A model generated the notes under the pieces. The model saw only the letters and a list, made by a program, of their open reading frames with translations, was not told the origin of the DNA and searched no databases. The position numbers were made by a program, and so were the translations under genes. A DNA stretch of 64,000 bases from Rhizobium deserti (GTDB lineage Bacteria; Pseudomonadota; Alphaproteobacteria; Rhizobiales; Rhizobiaceae): the NCBI RefSeq assembly GCF_004358025.1, contig NZ_SMTL01000008.1, positions 1 to 64,000 of the forward strand. Direction: 5' to 3'. This document shows, piece after piece, positions 43,608-53,124 of the stretch (the first letter of the stretch is position 1; each line of letters begins with the position of its first letter).

Positions 43608-44398
43608 CCGTCCACTTCATAGGCGCCGGACCGGGCGCGGCAGATCTGATCACCGTGCGCGGCCGCGACATCCTCGGACGTTCTCCGGTCTGCCTCTACG
43701 CCGGATCGATCATGCCGAAGGAAGTCCTCGATTATTGCCGAACCGATGCACGCATCGTCGATACGGGTTCGCTGTCTCTGGATGAGATCGAGGCCGAATA
43801 TCTCGCCGCTCACAAGGCCGGCCATGACGTGGCCCGGCTGCATTCCGGCGATCTGTCCGTCTGGAGCGCGGTGGCCGAGCAGATCCGCCGGCTGGAAAAG
43901 CACGGCATCGACTATACGTTGACCCCAGGCGTGCCGTCCTTTGCCGCCGCCGCCGCTGCGCTAAAGCGCGAGCTCACCATTCCTGAAGTGGCCCAGAGCC
44001 TGGTTCTGACCCGGGTTTCCGGCCGCGCTTCAAAAATGCCGGAAGGAGAAACGCTCGCCGCCTTCGGCCGAACCGGCGCGACGCTTGCAATTCACCTCGC
44101 CGTTCACGCCCTCGGCCGGATCGTTGAGGAATTGACGCCGCTCTATGGTACGGAATGCCCGGTGGCGATCGTCGTTCGCGCCTCCTGGCCCGAAGAGCGT
44201 ATCATCCGCGGCACGCTTCAGACGATCGAGAAGAAGCTCGCCGAAGAGCCGGCCGAACGAACGGCGTTGATCTTCGTCGGCAAGAGCTTGAACGCCTCCG
44301 ATTTCGTGGAGAGCCAGCTATACAATGCCGACTATGTGCGCCGCTTCCGGCCGGGCTGGGATCAGCTGGTGGCCGAAGCAGGCGAAGGCTCGAAATGA
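43604..44398 (+). CDS. cobM: Precorrin-4 C11-methyltransferase
   Basis: CobM methylates C11 of precorrin-4. The 264-residue methylase has [20 protein letters not shown] near residue 5, [15 protein letters not shown] near 33, [16 protein letters not shown] near 80 and [13 protein letters not shown] near 143. The start is ATG 43604 in the cobE stop. Its end overlaps the end of cbiD tail to tail by 37 bases. Confidence 0.95.
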   Translation: MTVHFIGAGPGAADLITVRGRDILGRSPVCLYAGSIMPKEVLDYCRTDARIVDTGSLSLDEIEAEYLAAHKAGHDVARLHSGDLSVWSAVAEQIRRLEKHGIDYTLTPGVPSFAAAAAALKRELTIPEVAQSLVLTRVSGRASKMPEGETLAAFGRTGATLAIHLAVHALGRIVEELTPLYGTECPVAIVVRASWPEERIIRGTLQTIEKKLAEEPAERTALIFVGKSLNASDFVESQLYNADYVRRFRPGWDQLVAEAGEGSK

Positions 44399-45507
44399 TT
44401 GGACGGCGTAAATCCGGTTCGGCCAATAAGCCGGCCCTCGCGGTCGAAGACCAAAATTTCCAAAGCGATCTGTGGATGCGACAGCACCTTGGCGGCCGTC
44501 TGCCAGGCAAGTGCGGCGATACGGTCGCCAAGCAGAAGATTGGCTTCGCCCGCCAGCTGAAAGGCGTGAGAGACTATGTTGGCACCGGCAATCTTTGCAA
44601 CCAGTTCACCATCGGCGCCGGCCTCGGCGGCGAGCTTGGCCAGAGCCTCCAGATCGGCAAGCCCGCGCTTCGAATGCACGTCGAGCATGCCTTGTGCGAG
44701 CTTGGTCATCTTGGCCACGCCGCCGGCGATCGTAACCTTCGGCACTGGATGATCGCGCACATATTTCAGCATTCCGCCGACAAAGTCGCCCATCTCGATC
44801 AGCGCCACCTCCGGAAGGCCGTGATGAGCCTCGACAGCCTTCTCCGAGGTGTTTCCGGTGGAGCCGGCGATATGGGTAAGACCCGCAGCCCGCGCCACGT
44901 CGATTCCCCGCCAGATCGAATGGATCCAGGCCGAGCAGGAAAACGGAATGACGATGCCGGTCGTGCCGAGGATCGAGATACCGCCGACGATTCCCAACCG
45001 TCCATTCAGCGTCTTTTCGGCGATCCTCTCACCATCGGCCACCGAGATCTCCACCTCGAAATCGCTTTCGTAACCGTCACACTCGGCAACGGCCTCGACA
45101 ACGGCTTGACCGATCATCTTGCGCGGAACCGGGTTGATCGAGGGTTCGCCCGGCGGCAGCGGCAGGCCGGGACGGGTGACCGTACCGACTCCGCGGCCTG
45201 CCTTGAAGACAATGCCGCTTCCGGGCGCGGCGCGTCTCACGGTACTCATGATCAAGGCGCCGTGGGTGACATCGGGATCGTCTCCGGCATCCTTGACAAT
45301 ACCGGCCGTGGCGAAGCCTTCGCCCTTGTCTTCCATGGCAAGCGCAAAGCCGGGACGCTGCCCACCCGGCAGCGTCACCTCGACTGCAGCTGGAAACCTG
45401 CCGGAAAGGAGCGCAAGACAAGCAGCTTTGCTCGCCGCCGCCGCGCAGGTTCCCGTGGTCCAGCCACGGCGCAGGTTCTTGCTTTCTGGTTCAATGGCGG
45501 CTTCCAT
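44362..45507 (-). CDS. cbiD: (Cobalt-)precorrin-5 C1-methyltransferase CbiD
   Basis: CbiD methylates C1 at the precorrin-5 stage. In the textbook aerobic route of P. denitrificans this step is done by the unrelated CobF, which is absent here. The 381-residue protein has the family start [38 protein letters not shown] near residue 190, [13 protein letters not shown] near 225 and [15 protein letters not shown] near 270. I chose ATG 45507; the frame is open to 45594 but that part would cover the cobA start. It lies antisense between cobM (37-base overlap) and cobA (47-base gap). Confidence 0.93.
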   Translation of the reverse strand: MEAAIEPESKNLRRGWTTGTCAAAASKAACLALLSGRFPAAVEVTLPGGQRPGFALAMEDKGEGFATAGIVKDAGDDPDVTHGALIMSTVRRAAPGSGIVFKAGRGVGTVTRPGLPLPPGEPSINPVPRKMIGQAVVEAVAECDGYESDFEVEISVADGERIAEKTLNGRLGIVGGISILGTTGIVIPFSCSAWIHSIWRGIDVARAAGLTHIAGSTGNTSEKAVEAHHGLPEVALIEMGDFVGGMLKYVRDHPVPKVTIAGGVAKMTKLAQGMLDVHSKRGLADLEALAKLAAEAGADGELVAKIAGANIVSHAFQLAGEANLLLGDRIAALAWQTAAKVLSHPQIALEILVFDREGRLIGRTGFTPSNHFEPSPASATS

Positions 45508-45554
45508 GGCCGTTTCTATAGCCCGGCTGGCTGCGGGCGGCAAAAGGTTTGCAT

Positions 45555-46340
45555 ATGCATTTGAGTGATCGCCTCCAGGAACTTGTCGGGGCACCCCTTT
45601 TCGACCCGGGACATGTCTGGCTGGCTGGCGCCGGACCAGGCCATCCGCGCTACCTGACGCTCGAAGTGGTGGACGCGCTGTTCAAGGCCGACGTCATTGT
45701 CCATGACGCACTCGTGTCGGATGCCGTTCTGTCGCTGGCGGCCACGGAAGACCTCGTTTTCGTCGGCAAGCGTGGCGGCCGGCCTTCGGTCGCGCAGGAG
45801 AATATCACGGTGAAGCTGATCGAGCTTGCGCGGGCGGGCAAGCGAGTCCTGCGCCTCAAAGGCGGCGACCCCTACATTTTCGGCCGAGGCGGCGAGGAGG
45901 CCGAGGCGCTGGTGAAGGCCGGCGTGCCCTTTCGAGCCCTGCCCGGCATGACCTCGGCGCTGGCCGCCCTGGCTTCCGCCAATATTCCCGCCACCATGCG
46001 CGGCTTGAGCCGCTCCATCACCTTTGCAACCGGCCATGCCGCCGGAATGCCCGGCGATTTCGACTGGAAGGCCTTGGCAAGGACCGGTGAGCCGATCGTT
46101 GTTTATATGGGGGTGAGCACCATCGGCACGATTGCCCGGCTGCTCATCGAAGGCGGGCGGCAGCCCGATACGCCCGTGGCTGTTCTGATGGCCGCGAGCA
46201 CGCCGCATGAACGGTCGCTTGTTGCGACGCTCGAGACCGTCGAAGCGGAAGTGGCACGCCAGAATTTCGCGGCCCCGGCGCTGATCGTGATCGGCAGGAT
46301 CGTTTCCATGCAAGCCGTTTTATCCGGTGCCGAGGCATGA
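45555..46340 (+). CDS. cobA: Uroporphyrinogen-III C-methyltransferase
   Basis: CobA methylates uroporphyrinogen III twice to precorrin-2, the entry to cobalamin (and siroheme). The 261-residue methylase is the stand-alone form, not fused to HemD or a CysG dehydrogenase. Motifs are VWLAGAGPGHPRYLTLEVVD near residue 22, VGKRGGRPSVAQENI near 71, RLKGGDPYIFGRGGEEAE near 99 and VVYMGVSTIG near 182. ATG 45555 has AAAAGG 7 bases upstream. It overlaps cobB by ATGA. Confidence 0.95.
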   Translation: MHLSDRLQELVGAPLFDPGHVWLAGAGPGHPRYLTLEVVDALFKADVIVHDALVSDAVLSLAATEDLVFVGKRGGRPSVAQENITVKLIELARAGKRVLRLKGGDPYIFGRGGEEAEALVKAGVPFRALPGMTSALAALASANIPATMRGLSRSITFATGHAAGMPGDFDWKALARTGEPIVVYMGVSTIGTIARLLIEGGRQPDTPVAVLMAASTPHERSLVATLETVEAEVARQNFAAPALIVIGRIVSMQAVLSGAEA

Positions 46341-47650
46341 GCGCCCGCGCTCTTATTATCGGCGCGTCGCGCTCGGGCTCCGGCAAGACGAGCGTAACGA
46401 TCGGCCTGCTTCGCGCCTTCCAGCGGCGCGGCATCAAGGTCCGCGGCATCAAGACCGGACCCGATTATATCGATCCCGGCTTCCATGAGGCGGCCACGCA
46501 GCTTCCCGGCCTGAACCTCGACAGCTGGGCCATGGCACCCGACCTTTTGCGGCATCTGGCGCTGGAGCATGCGGTGGATGCGGACCTGGTCCTGATCGAA
46601 AGTGCCATGGGCCTGTTCGACGGGATCCCGAGCGAGCCGAACCGTTCGGGTGCCGCCTCCGACCTCGCCCGCCTTTTCGAACTGCCGGTTCTGCTTGTGC
46701 TGGATGTATCCGGGCAAAGCCAGACGGCTGCGGCCGTTGCCTGCGGCTTCATGCATTATGATCCGGCAGTCAAGATTGCCGCCTGTATCCTCAACCGCGC
46801 AGGCAGCGAACGGCATCGGAAGCTGTCCGGCGATGCAATCGAGGCAATCGGCCTGCCTGTGGTGGGAACCGTGCTACGCGATCCGCTGCTCAGCCTGCCG
46901 GAACGCCATCTCGGCCTGGTGCAGGCCAGCGAGCATCCGCAGATGCACGCTCATATCGACCGGCTGGCCGATGTCATGGAGCAGTCGCTGGATCTCGATG
47001 CGATCTACGCTGCAGCCATGCCTTTCGCCATGCCCGGCGGCTCGCTTGAAAAGGCTCTGCCGCCGCCGGGTCAGCGAATTGCTCTTGCCGAAGATGCGGC
47101 CTTCACCTTTCTTTATCCGCATCTCAAACGGCAATGGCAGGCAATGGGAGCCGAGCTTGTTCCCTTCTCTCCGCTTGCCGGCGAAGCACCGCCTGCAGAA
47201 TGCGACATCTGCTGGCTACCGGGGGGCTATCCGGAGCTTCATGCCGGAAAACTAGCCGCCTCGGAGAGTTTCAAGGCGGGCCTCAAGACTTTTTCCGAAA
47301 CCAAACCCGTGCATGGCGAATGCGGCGGCTACATGGTGCTGGGTGAAACACTGGAGGATGCCGAAGGCGTCACGCATGCTATGACCGGCCTCCTTTCCCA
47401 TGCAACGAGCTTTGCCAAGCGCAAGATGAATCTCGGCTATCGCCGGGCGACGCTGCAGGCGGCTTGCGGCCTCGGGCAACCAGGTGACACTGTTCGCGGT
47501 CATGAATTCCACTATGCCAGCGTCGTCTCGGCTGGCCATGACGAGCCTGTCGCCACCATCGAAGATGGCGCGGGCCGTGAAATCGGGCCGTCCGGGGGAA
47601 GACGCGGACACGTGAGCGGCAGCTTCTTCCACGCAATTGCGCGCGATTAA
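46337..47650 (+). CDS. cobB: Hydrogenobyrinic acid a,c-diamide synthase
   Basis: CobB amidates the a and c side chains with glutamine and ATP, just ahead of cobalt insertion. The 437-residue protein has the N-terminal P-loop IIGASRSGSGKTSVTIGLL near residue 8, KTGPDYIDPGFH near 40, and a C-terminal glutaminase domain with the Cys in VHGECGGYMVLGE near residue 325 and GHEFHYASV near 389. It is coupled to cobA by a 4-base overlap and ends the cobalamin block. Confidence 0.95.
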   Translation: MSARALIIGASRSGSGKTSVTIGLLRAFQRRGIKVRGIKTGPDYIDPGFHEAATQLPGLNLDSWAMAPDLLRHLALEHAVDADLVLIESAMGLFDGIPSEPNRSGAASDLARLFELPVLLVLDVSGQSQTAAAVACGFMHYDPAVKIAACILNRAGSERHRKLSGDAIEAIGLPVVGTVLRDPLLSLPERHLGLVQASEHPQMHAHIDRLADVMEQSLDLDAIYAAAMPFAMPGGSLEKALPPPGQRIALAEDAAFTFLYPHLKRQWQAMGAELVPFSPLAGEAPPAECDICWLPGGYPELHAGKLAASESFKAGLKTFSETKPVHGECGGYMVLGETLEDAEGVTHAMTGLLSHATSFAKRKMNLGYRRATLQAACGLGQPGDTVRGHEFHYASVVSAGHDEPVATIEDGAGREIGPSGGRRGHVSGSFFHAIARD

Positions 47651-47975
47651 TCGCGGCGTTACAACGAGGCCGGGCCGGCGTGCACAGCCGAGACAGTCGA
47701 GAGCTGGAAACCGTCGCATCAGCATCACTTTATGTCGCACAGGATGCAGCGCCGGTTGACGATCCACCTCTTAATCCTTGAAAGATATCGGGCTGGCCGC
47801 CGGATAAGATGCGAAGACACGATCTGGCCAGCGCCATGCCACGAAAGGACGGTACATCCGGCAGCAACCGGACGCATTCCCACCATGAAATGAGCGAAGC
47901 CGACCAAGCGGAAGAGGAAACTGCCGGCAACTGCGCCAACGTATTCCAACGCAAAAACGAAAAAGGAACAGGGGA
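47651..47975. other. Intergenic region between cobB and the ABC importer operon
   Basis: These 325 bases contain no credible gene. The promoter of the importer operon should be here. I see neither a clear terminator after cobB nor a strong sigma-70 pair. Confidence 0.4.
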
Positions 47976-49565
47976 ATGAGCGATTTCACAAAATACCTGG
48001 CCGGTCGTGTGACCGCCGGCGGCATGAACCGCCGCGAGTTCATGGGCCGCAGCATGGCCGCTGGTTTGACGCTGGCCGCTGCAAGCCAGCTCTTCGACAC
48101 CAGCGCCAATGCACAGCAGCCCAAAAAGGGCGGTCACTTAAAGCTCGGACTGGAGGGCGGTGCCGCGACCGACTCCATCGACCCCGCCAAGGCGACCTCG
48201 CAGGTCATGTTTACGGCTGTCCGCACCTGGGGTGATACCCTGGTCGAAACCCATCCGCAGACGCGCGCGCCGCTTCCTTCGCTGGCCGAATCCTGGGCGC
48301 CTTCGCCGGATGCCACCGTCTGGACCTTCAAGATCCGCAAGGGCGTCAAGTTCCACGACGGCAAGGATATGACGACCGACGATGTTGTCGCCACCTTGAA
48401 GCGTCATAGCGACAGCAAGACGGAATCCGGTGCAGCCGGCGTCCTCAAGTCGATCAAGAGCATCGAGAACAAGGGCGGCGACTTGGTCGTGACGCTGGTT
48501 TCCGGCAATGCCGACTTGCCGCAGATCTTCACGGACTACCACCTGGTGATCCAGCCTGATGGCGGTGTCGACAAGCCGACGGCGGGTATCGGCACAGGCC
48601 CCTACAAGGTCACCAGCTTCGAGCCCGGCGTTCGCATGACATTCGAGAAGAACGCCAATGACTGGCGTTCAGACCGTGGCTTCGTGCAGACCGTCGAAAT
48701 GATCACCATGAATGACGCAACCGCCCGGATTGCGGCCCTGTCTTCCGGCCAGGTCAACTTCATCAACCGCGTCGATCCGAAGACGGTGTCGCTTCTCAAG
48801 CGCTCCCCCAATGTCGAGCTGCTGACGACGGCGGGCGGTGGCCACTATGTCTTCATCATGCACTGTGACAAGGCGCCATTCGACAACAACGACCTGCGCA
48901 TGGCGCTGAAATATGCCATCGATCGCGAGGAAATGGTCAAGCGTATCCTTGGCGGCTACGGCAAGGTAGGCAACGACTTTCCGATCAACGATACCTATGC
49001 GCTCTTCCCGGAAGGGATCGAGCAGCGCACCTACGATCCGGAAAAGGCGAAGTTCCACTTCAAGAAGTCCGGCCATAGCGGATCGGTGCTGCTGCGCACA
49101 TCCGAAGTCGCCTTCCCAGGCGCCGTCGACGCTTCCGTTCTCTTCCAGCAGAGTGCCAAGAAGGCCGGCATCGATATCGAAATCAAGCGCGAACCCGGCG
49201 ATGGCTATTGGTCGAACGTCTGGAACGTGCAGCCCTTCTCCGCCTCCTATTGGGGCAGCCGCGCCACCCAGGACCAATTCTATTCCGGCGCCTATCTCTC
49301 CACCGCCGACTGGAACGATACACGCTTCAAGAACGAGAAGTTCGACAAGCTGCTCATCTCTGCACGCGGCGAATTGGACGAAAGGAAGCGCAAGGACATG
49401 TATCGCGAAATGGCGGTCATGGTGCGTGACGAGGGCGGCACCATCCTGCCCATGTTCAACGACTTCGTGAACGGGGCCACCAAGCAGGTGAAGGGATATG
49501 TGAACGACATCGGCAACGACATGTCGAATGGATATTTAGCAAGCCGGGTCTGGCTCGACGCCTGA
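47976..49565 (+). CDS. ABC transporter substrate-binding protein, family 5, Tat-exported
   Basis: A periplasmic binding protein of the dipeptide/oligopeptide class (SBP_bac_5), 529 residues. A twin-arginine signal MNRREFMGRSMAAGL at about residue 17 is followed by a hydrophobic stretch and ANAQQ, so export is probably folded through Tat. Typical stretches are AESWAPSPDATVWTFKIRKG near 105 and KFHDGKDMTTDDVVATLKRH near 126. ATG 47976 follows AGGGGA. It opens the operon with two permeases, a fused ATPase and a hydrolase. The ligand is unknown; the family takes peptides and many other compounds. Confidence 0.9.
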   Translation: MSDFTKYLAGRVTAGGMNRREFMGRSMAAGLTLAAASQLFDTSANAQQPKKGGHLKLGLEGGAATDSIDPAKATSQVMFTAVRTWGDTLVETHPQTRAPLPSLAESWAPSPDATVWTFKIRKGVKFHDGKDMTTDDVVATLKRHSDSKTESGAAGVLKSIKSIENKGGDLVVTLVSGNADLPQIFTDYHLVIQPDGGVDKPTAGIGTGPYKVTSFEPGVRMTFEKNANDWRSDRGFVQTVEMITMNDATARIAALSSGQVNFINRVDPKTVSLLKRSPNVELLTTAGGGHYVFIMHCDKAPFDNNDLRMALKYAIDREEMVKRILGGYGKVGNDFPINDTYALFPEGIEQRTYDPEKAKFHFKKSGHSGSVLLRTSEVAFPGAVDASVLFQQSAKKAGIDIEIKREPGDGYWSNVWNVQPFSASYWGSRATQDQFYSGAYLSTADWNDTRFKNEKFDKLLISARGELDERKRKDMYREMAVMVRDEGGTILPMFNDFVNGATKQVKGYVNDIGNDMSNGYLASRVWLDA

Positions 49566-49653
49566 CGTCTGAAGGGCTTGATCGCCCCTGATGTGCCTGG
49601 ACCGCGAACCCGTTTCGCGGTCCCACTTGCCATTTCAGAACCGGAACACGCTC

Positions 49654-50676
49654 ATGTCCCTTACTGCTGAGCCCAAACCCGCAGAGGCTGCAAGCATGCC
49701 CGACCTGAAATTCAGGGCCCGGTTCCCCTTGTTGACGCTGATCGTCGAGCGTCTGCTGCTGTCTCTCATGCTGCTTTTGGCGGTTTCGGTGCTGATCTTC
49801 GGCGGCGTCGAAGCTCTGCCTGGGGACTTCGCCAGCACCTATCTCGGCCAATCGGCCACCCCTCAGGCCATCGCCAACATCAGCGCCGAACTCGGGCTCG
49901 ATAAGCCTGTCGTCAGCCGCTATTTCTCGTGGCTGGGCGGCGCCTTGCAGGGAGATTTCGGCACCTCCTGGGCCAGCCGCAATTCTGTTTCCGAACAGGT
50001 GGGGCGGCGCCTGGGCAATTCACTTTTCCTGGCAGGCTTTGCCGCGGTCATCGCCGTACCCCTTGCGATCGGACTGGGCATGCTTTCCGTTCACTTCCGA
50101 AACCGAATGCCGGACAAGATCATCAACGTCATCTCTCTTGCGGCGATCTCGCTGCCGGAATTCTTTATCGGCTATCTGCTGATCCTCTACTTCGCGGTCA
50201 ATTTCGGCATCGCGACCTTCCCCGCCACCGTCTACGAGAGCATGGGCCTCCTGGAGCGGCTGAAGGCCATTGCCCTGCCGACGGCGACCCTCGTGCTTGT
50301 GGTGCTCGCCCATATGATGCGGATGACCAGAGCGGCCATTCTGTCGGTCATGTCGTCGGCGTATATGGAGACAGCCGAGTTGAAGGGCTTGTCAGCCGGC
50401 CGAGCCATCATCAAGCATGCGGCGCCCAACGCGCTTGCTCCCATCATCAACGTCGTGGCGCTCAACCTCGCCTATCTCGTGGTCGGCGTTGTGGTGGTCG
50501 AGGTCGTGTTTGTGTATCCGGGCATGGGCCAGTACATGGTCGATGCGGTTACCGTTCGCGACATGCCCGTCGTGCAGGCCTGCGGCCTGATCTTTGCAGC
50601 GGTCTACATTCTCTTGAACATGCTGGCGGATATCTTAGCAATTGTCGCCAATCCACGCCTGAGGCATCCGCGATGA
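49654..50676 (+). CDS. ABC transporter permease (DppB type)
   Basis: An inner-membrane subunit of the family 5 importer, 340 residues with about six transmembrane spans. The DppB-type signatures are FGGVEALPGDFASTYLG near residue 50, GLDKPVVSRYFSWLGGALQG after it, and the EAA loop with ETAELKGLSAGRAIIKHAAP near 237. The start is ATG 49654 (GGAA upstream); the open frame from 49591 adds an unlikely N-terminus. Its stop overlaps the next start (ATGA). Confidence 0.9.
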   Translation: MSLTAEPKPAEAASMPDLKFRARFPLLTLIVERLLLSLMLLLAVSVLIFGGVEALPGDFASTYLGQSATPQAIANISAELGLDKPVVSRYFSWLGGALQGDFGTSWASRNSVSEQVGRRLGNSLFLAGFAAVIAVPLAIGLGMLSVHFRNRMPDKIINVISLAAISLPEFFIGYLLILYFAVNFGIATFPATVYESMGLLERLKAIALPTATLVLVVLAHMMRMTRAAILSVMSSAYMETAELKGLSAGRAIIKHAAPNALAPIINVVALNLAYLVVGVVVVEVVFVYPGMGQYMVDAVTVRDMPVVQACGLIFAAVYILLNMLADILAIVANPRLRHPR

Positions 50677-51500
50677 GAGCACGCGACATCCCCATCACTG
50701 CCTGGATCGGCATGTTCGGCATTCTGCTTGCCGTTTTCTGTGCCCTGTTTGCCCCCTTCATCGCACCTTATGGAGAAACGGAAGTTGTGGGCGGCGTTTG
50801 GCAGGAGGCCGATGCCCAGTTCTTCTTCGGCCTCGATAATCTCGGCCGCGATATCCTGTCGCGACTGATCTACGGAGCCCGCACGACCCTGCTCGTGGCC
50901 CTGGCTGCTACCGTCATCTCTTTTTCGCTGGGGATCATCCTGAGCTTCATCGCCGCGGTTTCAGGCGGCATGATCGACACGGTCTTTTCCCGCTTCAACG
51001 ACCTGATGATGTCGATCCCGACGCTGATTTTCGCGCTCGTCGTGCTGGCCGTCCTGCCGCAGCACCTGATCGTACTGATCCTCGTCATGGCGATCCTCGA
51101 TTCGACCCGCGTCTACCGACTTGGCCGGGCCGTGGCGCTGGATGTGGCTGTGATGGAATTCGTTGAAGCGGCCCGATTACGCGGCGAAGGCACCGGCTGG
51201 ATCATCTTTCGCGAAATCCTGCCCAACACGCTGTCACCGCTGCTCGCCGAGTTCGGCCTGCGCTTCGCCTTCGCCATCCTCTTCCTATCCACCCTCTCCT
51301 TCCTCGGCCTCGGCATCCAGCCGCCGACCGCGGACTGGGGCGGCATGGTGAAGGACAACAAGGACGGCATCATCTTCGGCATTGCCGCCGCTCTGGTGCC
51401 GGGAAGCGCCATCGCGGGGCTCGCCATCTGTGTCAACCTGGTGGTCGACTGGCTGCTGAGGCGGACGTCAAGCCTCAAGGGAGGGCGCGGCGATGCCTGA
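50673..51500 (+). CDS. ABC transporter permease (DppC type)
   Basis: The second permease, 275 residues, with an N-terminal helix, then FGLDNLGRDILSRLIYGART near residue 51 (the DppC hallmark) and the EAA loop EAARLRGEGTGWIIFREILP near 164. GLGIQPPTADWGGMV near 211 is also typical. It overlaps the gene before by 4 bases and the ATPase gene after by 8. Confidence 0.9.
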   Translation: MRARDIPITAWIGMFGILLAVFCALFAPFIAPYGETEVVGGVWQEADAQFFFGLDNLGRDILSRLIYGARTTLLVALAATVISFSLGIILSFIAAVSGGMIDTVFSRFNDLMMSIPTLIFALVVLAVLPQHLIVLILVMAILDSTRVYRLGRAVALDVAVMEFVEAARLRGEGTGWIIFREILPNTLSPLLAEFGLRFAFAILFLSTLSFLGLGIQPPTADWGGMVKDNKDGIIFGIAAALVPGSAIAGLAICVNLVVDWLLRRTSSLKGGRGDA

Positions 51501-53124
51501 GCTTCTGTCGATCCGCAATCTCAAGATCGAGGCAACGAGTTATCCTCCCGGCGAGCCGCCCAAGCGGATCACCATCGTCGACGACGTCTCGCTCGACCTG
51601 CAGAAGGGTAAGGTACTAGGGCTGATCGGGGAGTCCGGCGCCGGCAAGTCGACGATCGGATTGTCTGCCCTCGCCTATGGCCGTGGCGGCGCCGACATTA
51701 CCGGCGGCCAAGTGCTTCTCACTGGCACCGATATCCTGACACTTGGCAAGGGCGGCATCCGCAAGCTGCGGGGAGCGCGCGTGTGCTATGTGGCGCAGTC
51801 GGCGGCTGCCGCCTTCAATCCCGCTCACCGGCTGGGCGACCAGGTGATCGAGGCTTCGGTCAAACATGGGCTGATGAGCAAGGAAGAAGCCCGGAAAAGG
51901 GCGCTCTATCTTTTCGGCGTGCTTGGCCTGCCCAGCCCTGAAACCTTCGGAGACCGCTTCCCCCATCAGGTTTCCGGCGGTCAGCTACAGCGTGCCATGA
52001 CAGCGATGGCACTTTGTCCGAACCCCGAGTTGATCGTCTTCGACGAACCGACCACAGCTCTCGACGTGACGACGCAGATCGACGTATTGGCGGCAATAAA
52101 GCATGCCATCGAAGAGACCCATACGGCAGCGCTCTACATCACCCATGATCTGGCGGTCGTCGCCCAGATCTCCGATGACATCATGGTTCTGCGCCATGGA
52201 AAGATGGTCGAATACGGCTCTGTGCAGCAGATCATCGAGGCGCCACGGGAAGATTATACCCGGGCGCTGGTGAATGTCCGCCAAGCCATGCGCCAGGAGG
52301 CGCCGGACCAGAGCCAGGCACTGCTGAAGATCGACAATGTCAGCGCGCAATATTCAAATGGCTTCAAGGTGCTGCACGATGTCTCGCTGCATCTGTGCAA
52401 GGGCCAGACGCTCGCTATCGTCGGCGAGTCCGGATCGGGAAAGTCGACGCTGGCCCGCGTCATCACAGGTCTGCTGCCGCCGAGCCAGGGGCAGATCACC
52501 TTCGAAGGCAAGCCCCTCACGTCAGCACTGAAGAACAGAAGCCGCGACGAGCTGCGCCGGATCCAGCTGATCTACCAGATGGCAGACACGGCCATGAATC
52601 CGCGTCAGACCGTGCGCGACATCATTGGCCGGCCGCTAACCTTTTATGACGGGCTGCGCGGCGCGACCAAGACAGCCCGCGTCAAGGAATTGCTTGAGCA
52701 GATCGAGATGAGCAACGGCTTCATCGACCGCTATCCGGCCGAGCTTTCCGGCGGCCAGAAGCAACGAGTTGCGATAGCCCGGGCGCTTGCTGCCCGCCCT
52801 GAGCTCATCCTATGCGACGAGCCGACATCTGCACTCGATCCGCTGGTGGCAGAGGGCATATTGAAGCTCTTGATGAAGCTCCAGGCCGAGCAGCAGCTCT
52901 CCTATGTCTTCATCACCCATGACATAGCCATTGTCCGCGCCATCGCCGACTGCGTCGCGGTCATGCATCGTGGCCGTCTGGTGCGGTTCGGGCCAAAATC
53001 CCAGGCCCTCTCTCCACCCTTCGACGATTATACCGATCTTCTTCTAAAATCCGTGCCGGAAATGCAGCTAGGCTGGCTGGAACGGGTGCTAACGACCCGG
53101 CGCATGGCAAGTGCCGGAAATTGA
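51493..53124 (+). CDS. Fused dual ABC ATPase (DppD-DppF type)
   Basis: A 543-residue fusion of two ATP-binding cassettes, so no second ATPase gene is needed. Cassette 1 has Walker [16 protein letters not shown] near residue 44, signature [10 protein letters not shown] near 162 and Walker [14 protein letters not shown] near 181. Cassette 2 has Walker [16 protein letters not shown] near 312, signature [15 protein letters not shown] near 417 and Walker [14 protein letters not shown] near 438. It overlaps the permease gene by 8 bases and the hydrolase gene by 4. Confidence 0.93.
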   Translation: MPELLSIRNLKIEATSYPPGEPPKRITIVDDVSLDLQKGKVLGLIGESGAGKSTIGLSALAYGRGGADITGGQVLLTGTDILTLGKGGIRKLRGARVCYVAQSAAAAFNPAHRLGDQVIEASVKHGLMSKEEARKRALYLFGVLGLPSPETFGDRFPHQVSGGQLQRAMTAMALCPNPELIVFDEPTTALDVTTQIDVLAAIKHAIEETHTAALYITHDLAVVAQISDDIMVLRHGKMVEYGSVQQIIEAPREDYTRALVNVRQAMRQEAPDQSQALLKIDNVSAQYSNGFKVLHDVSLHLCKGQTLAIVGESGSGKSTLARVITGLLPPSQGQITFEGKPLTSALKNRSRDELRRIQLIYQMADTAMNPRQTVRDIIGRPLTFYDGLRGATKTARVKELLEQIEMSNGFIDRYPAELSGGQKQRVAIARALAARPELILCDEPTSALDPLVAEGILKLLMKLQAEQQLSYVFITHDIAIVRAIADCVAVMHRGRLVRFGPKSQALSPPFDDYTDLLLKSVPEMQLGWLERVLTTRRMASAGN

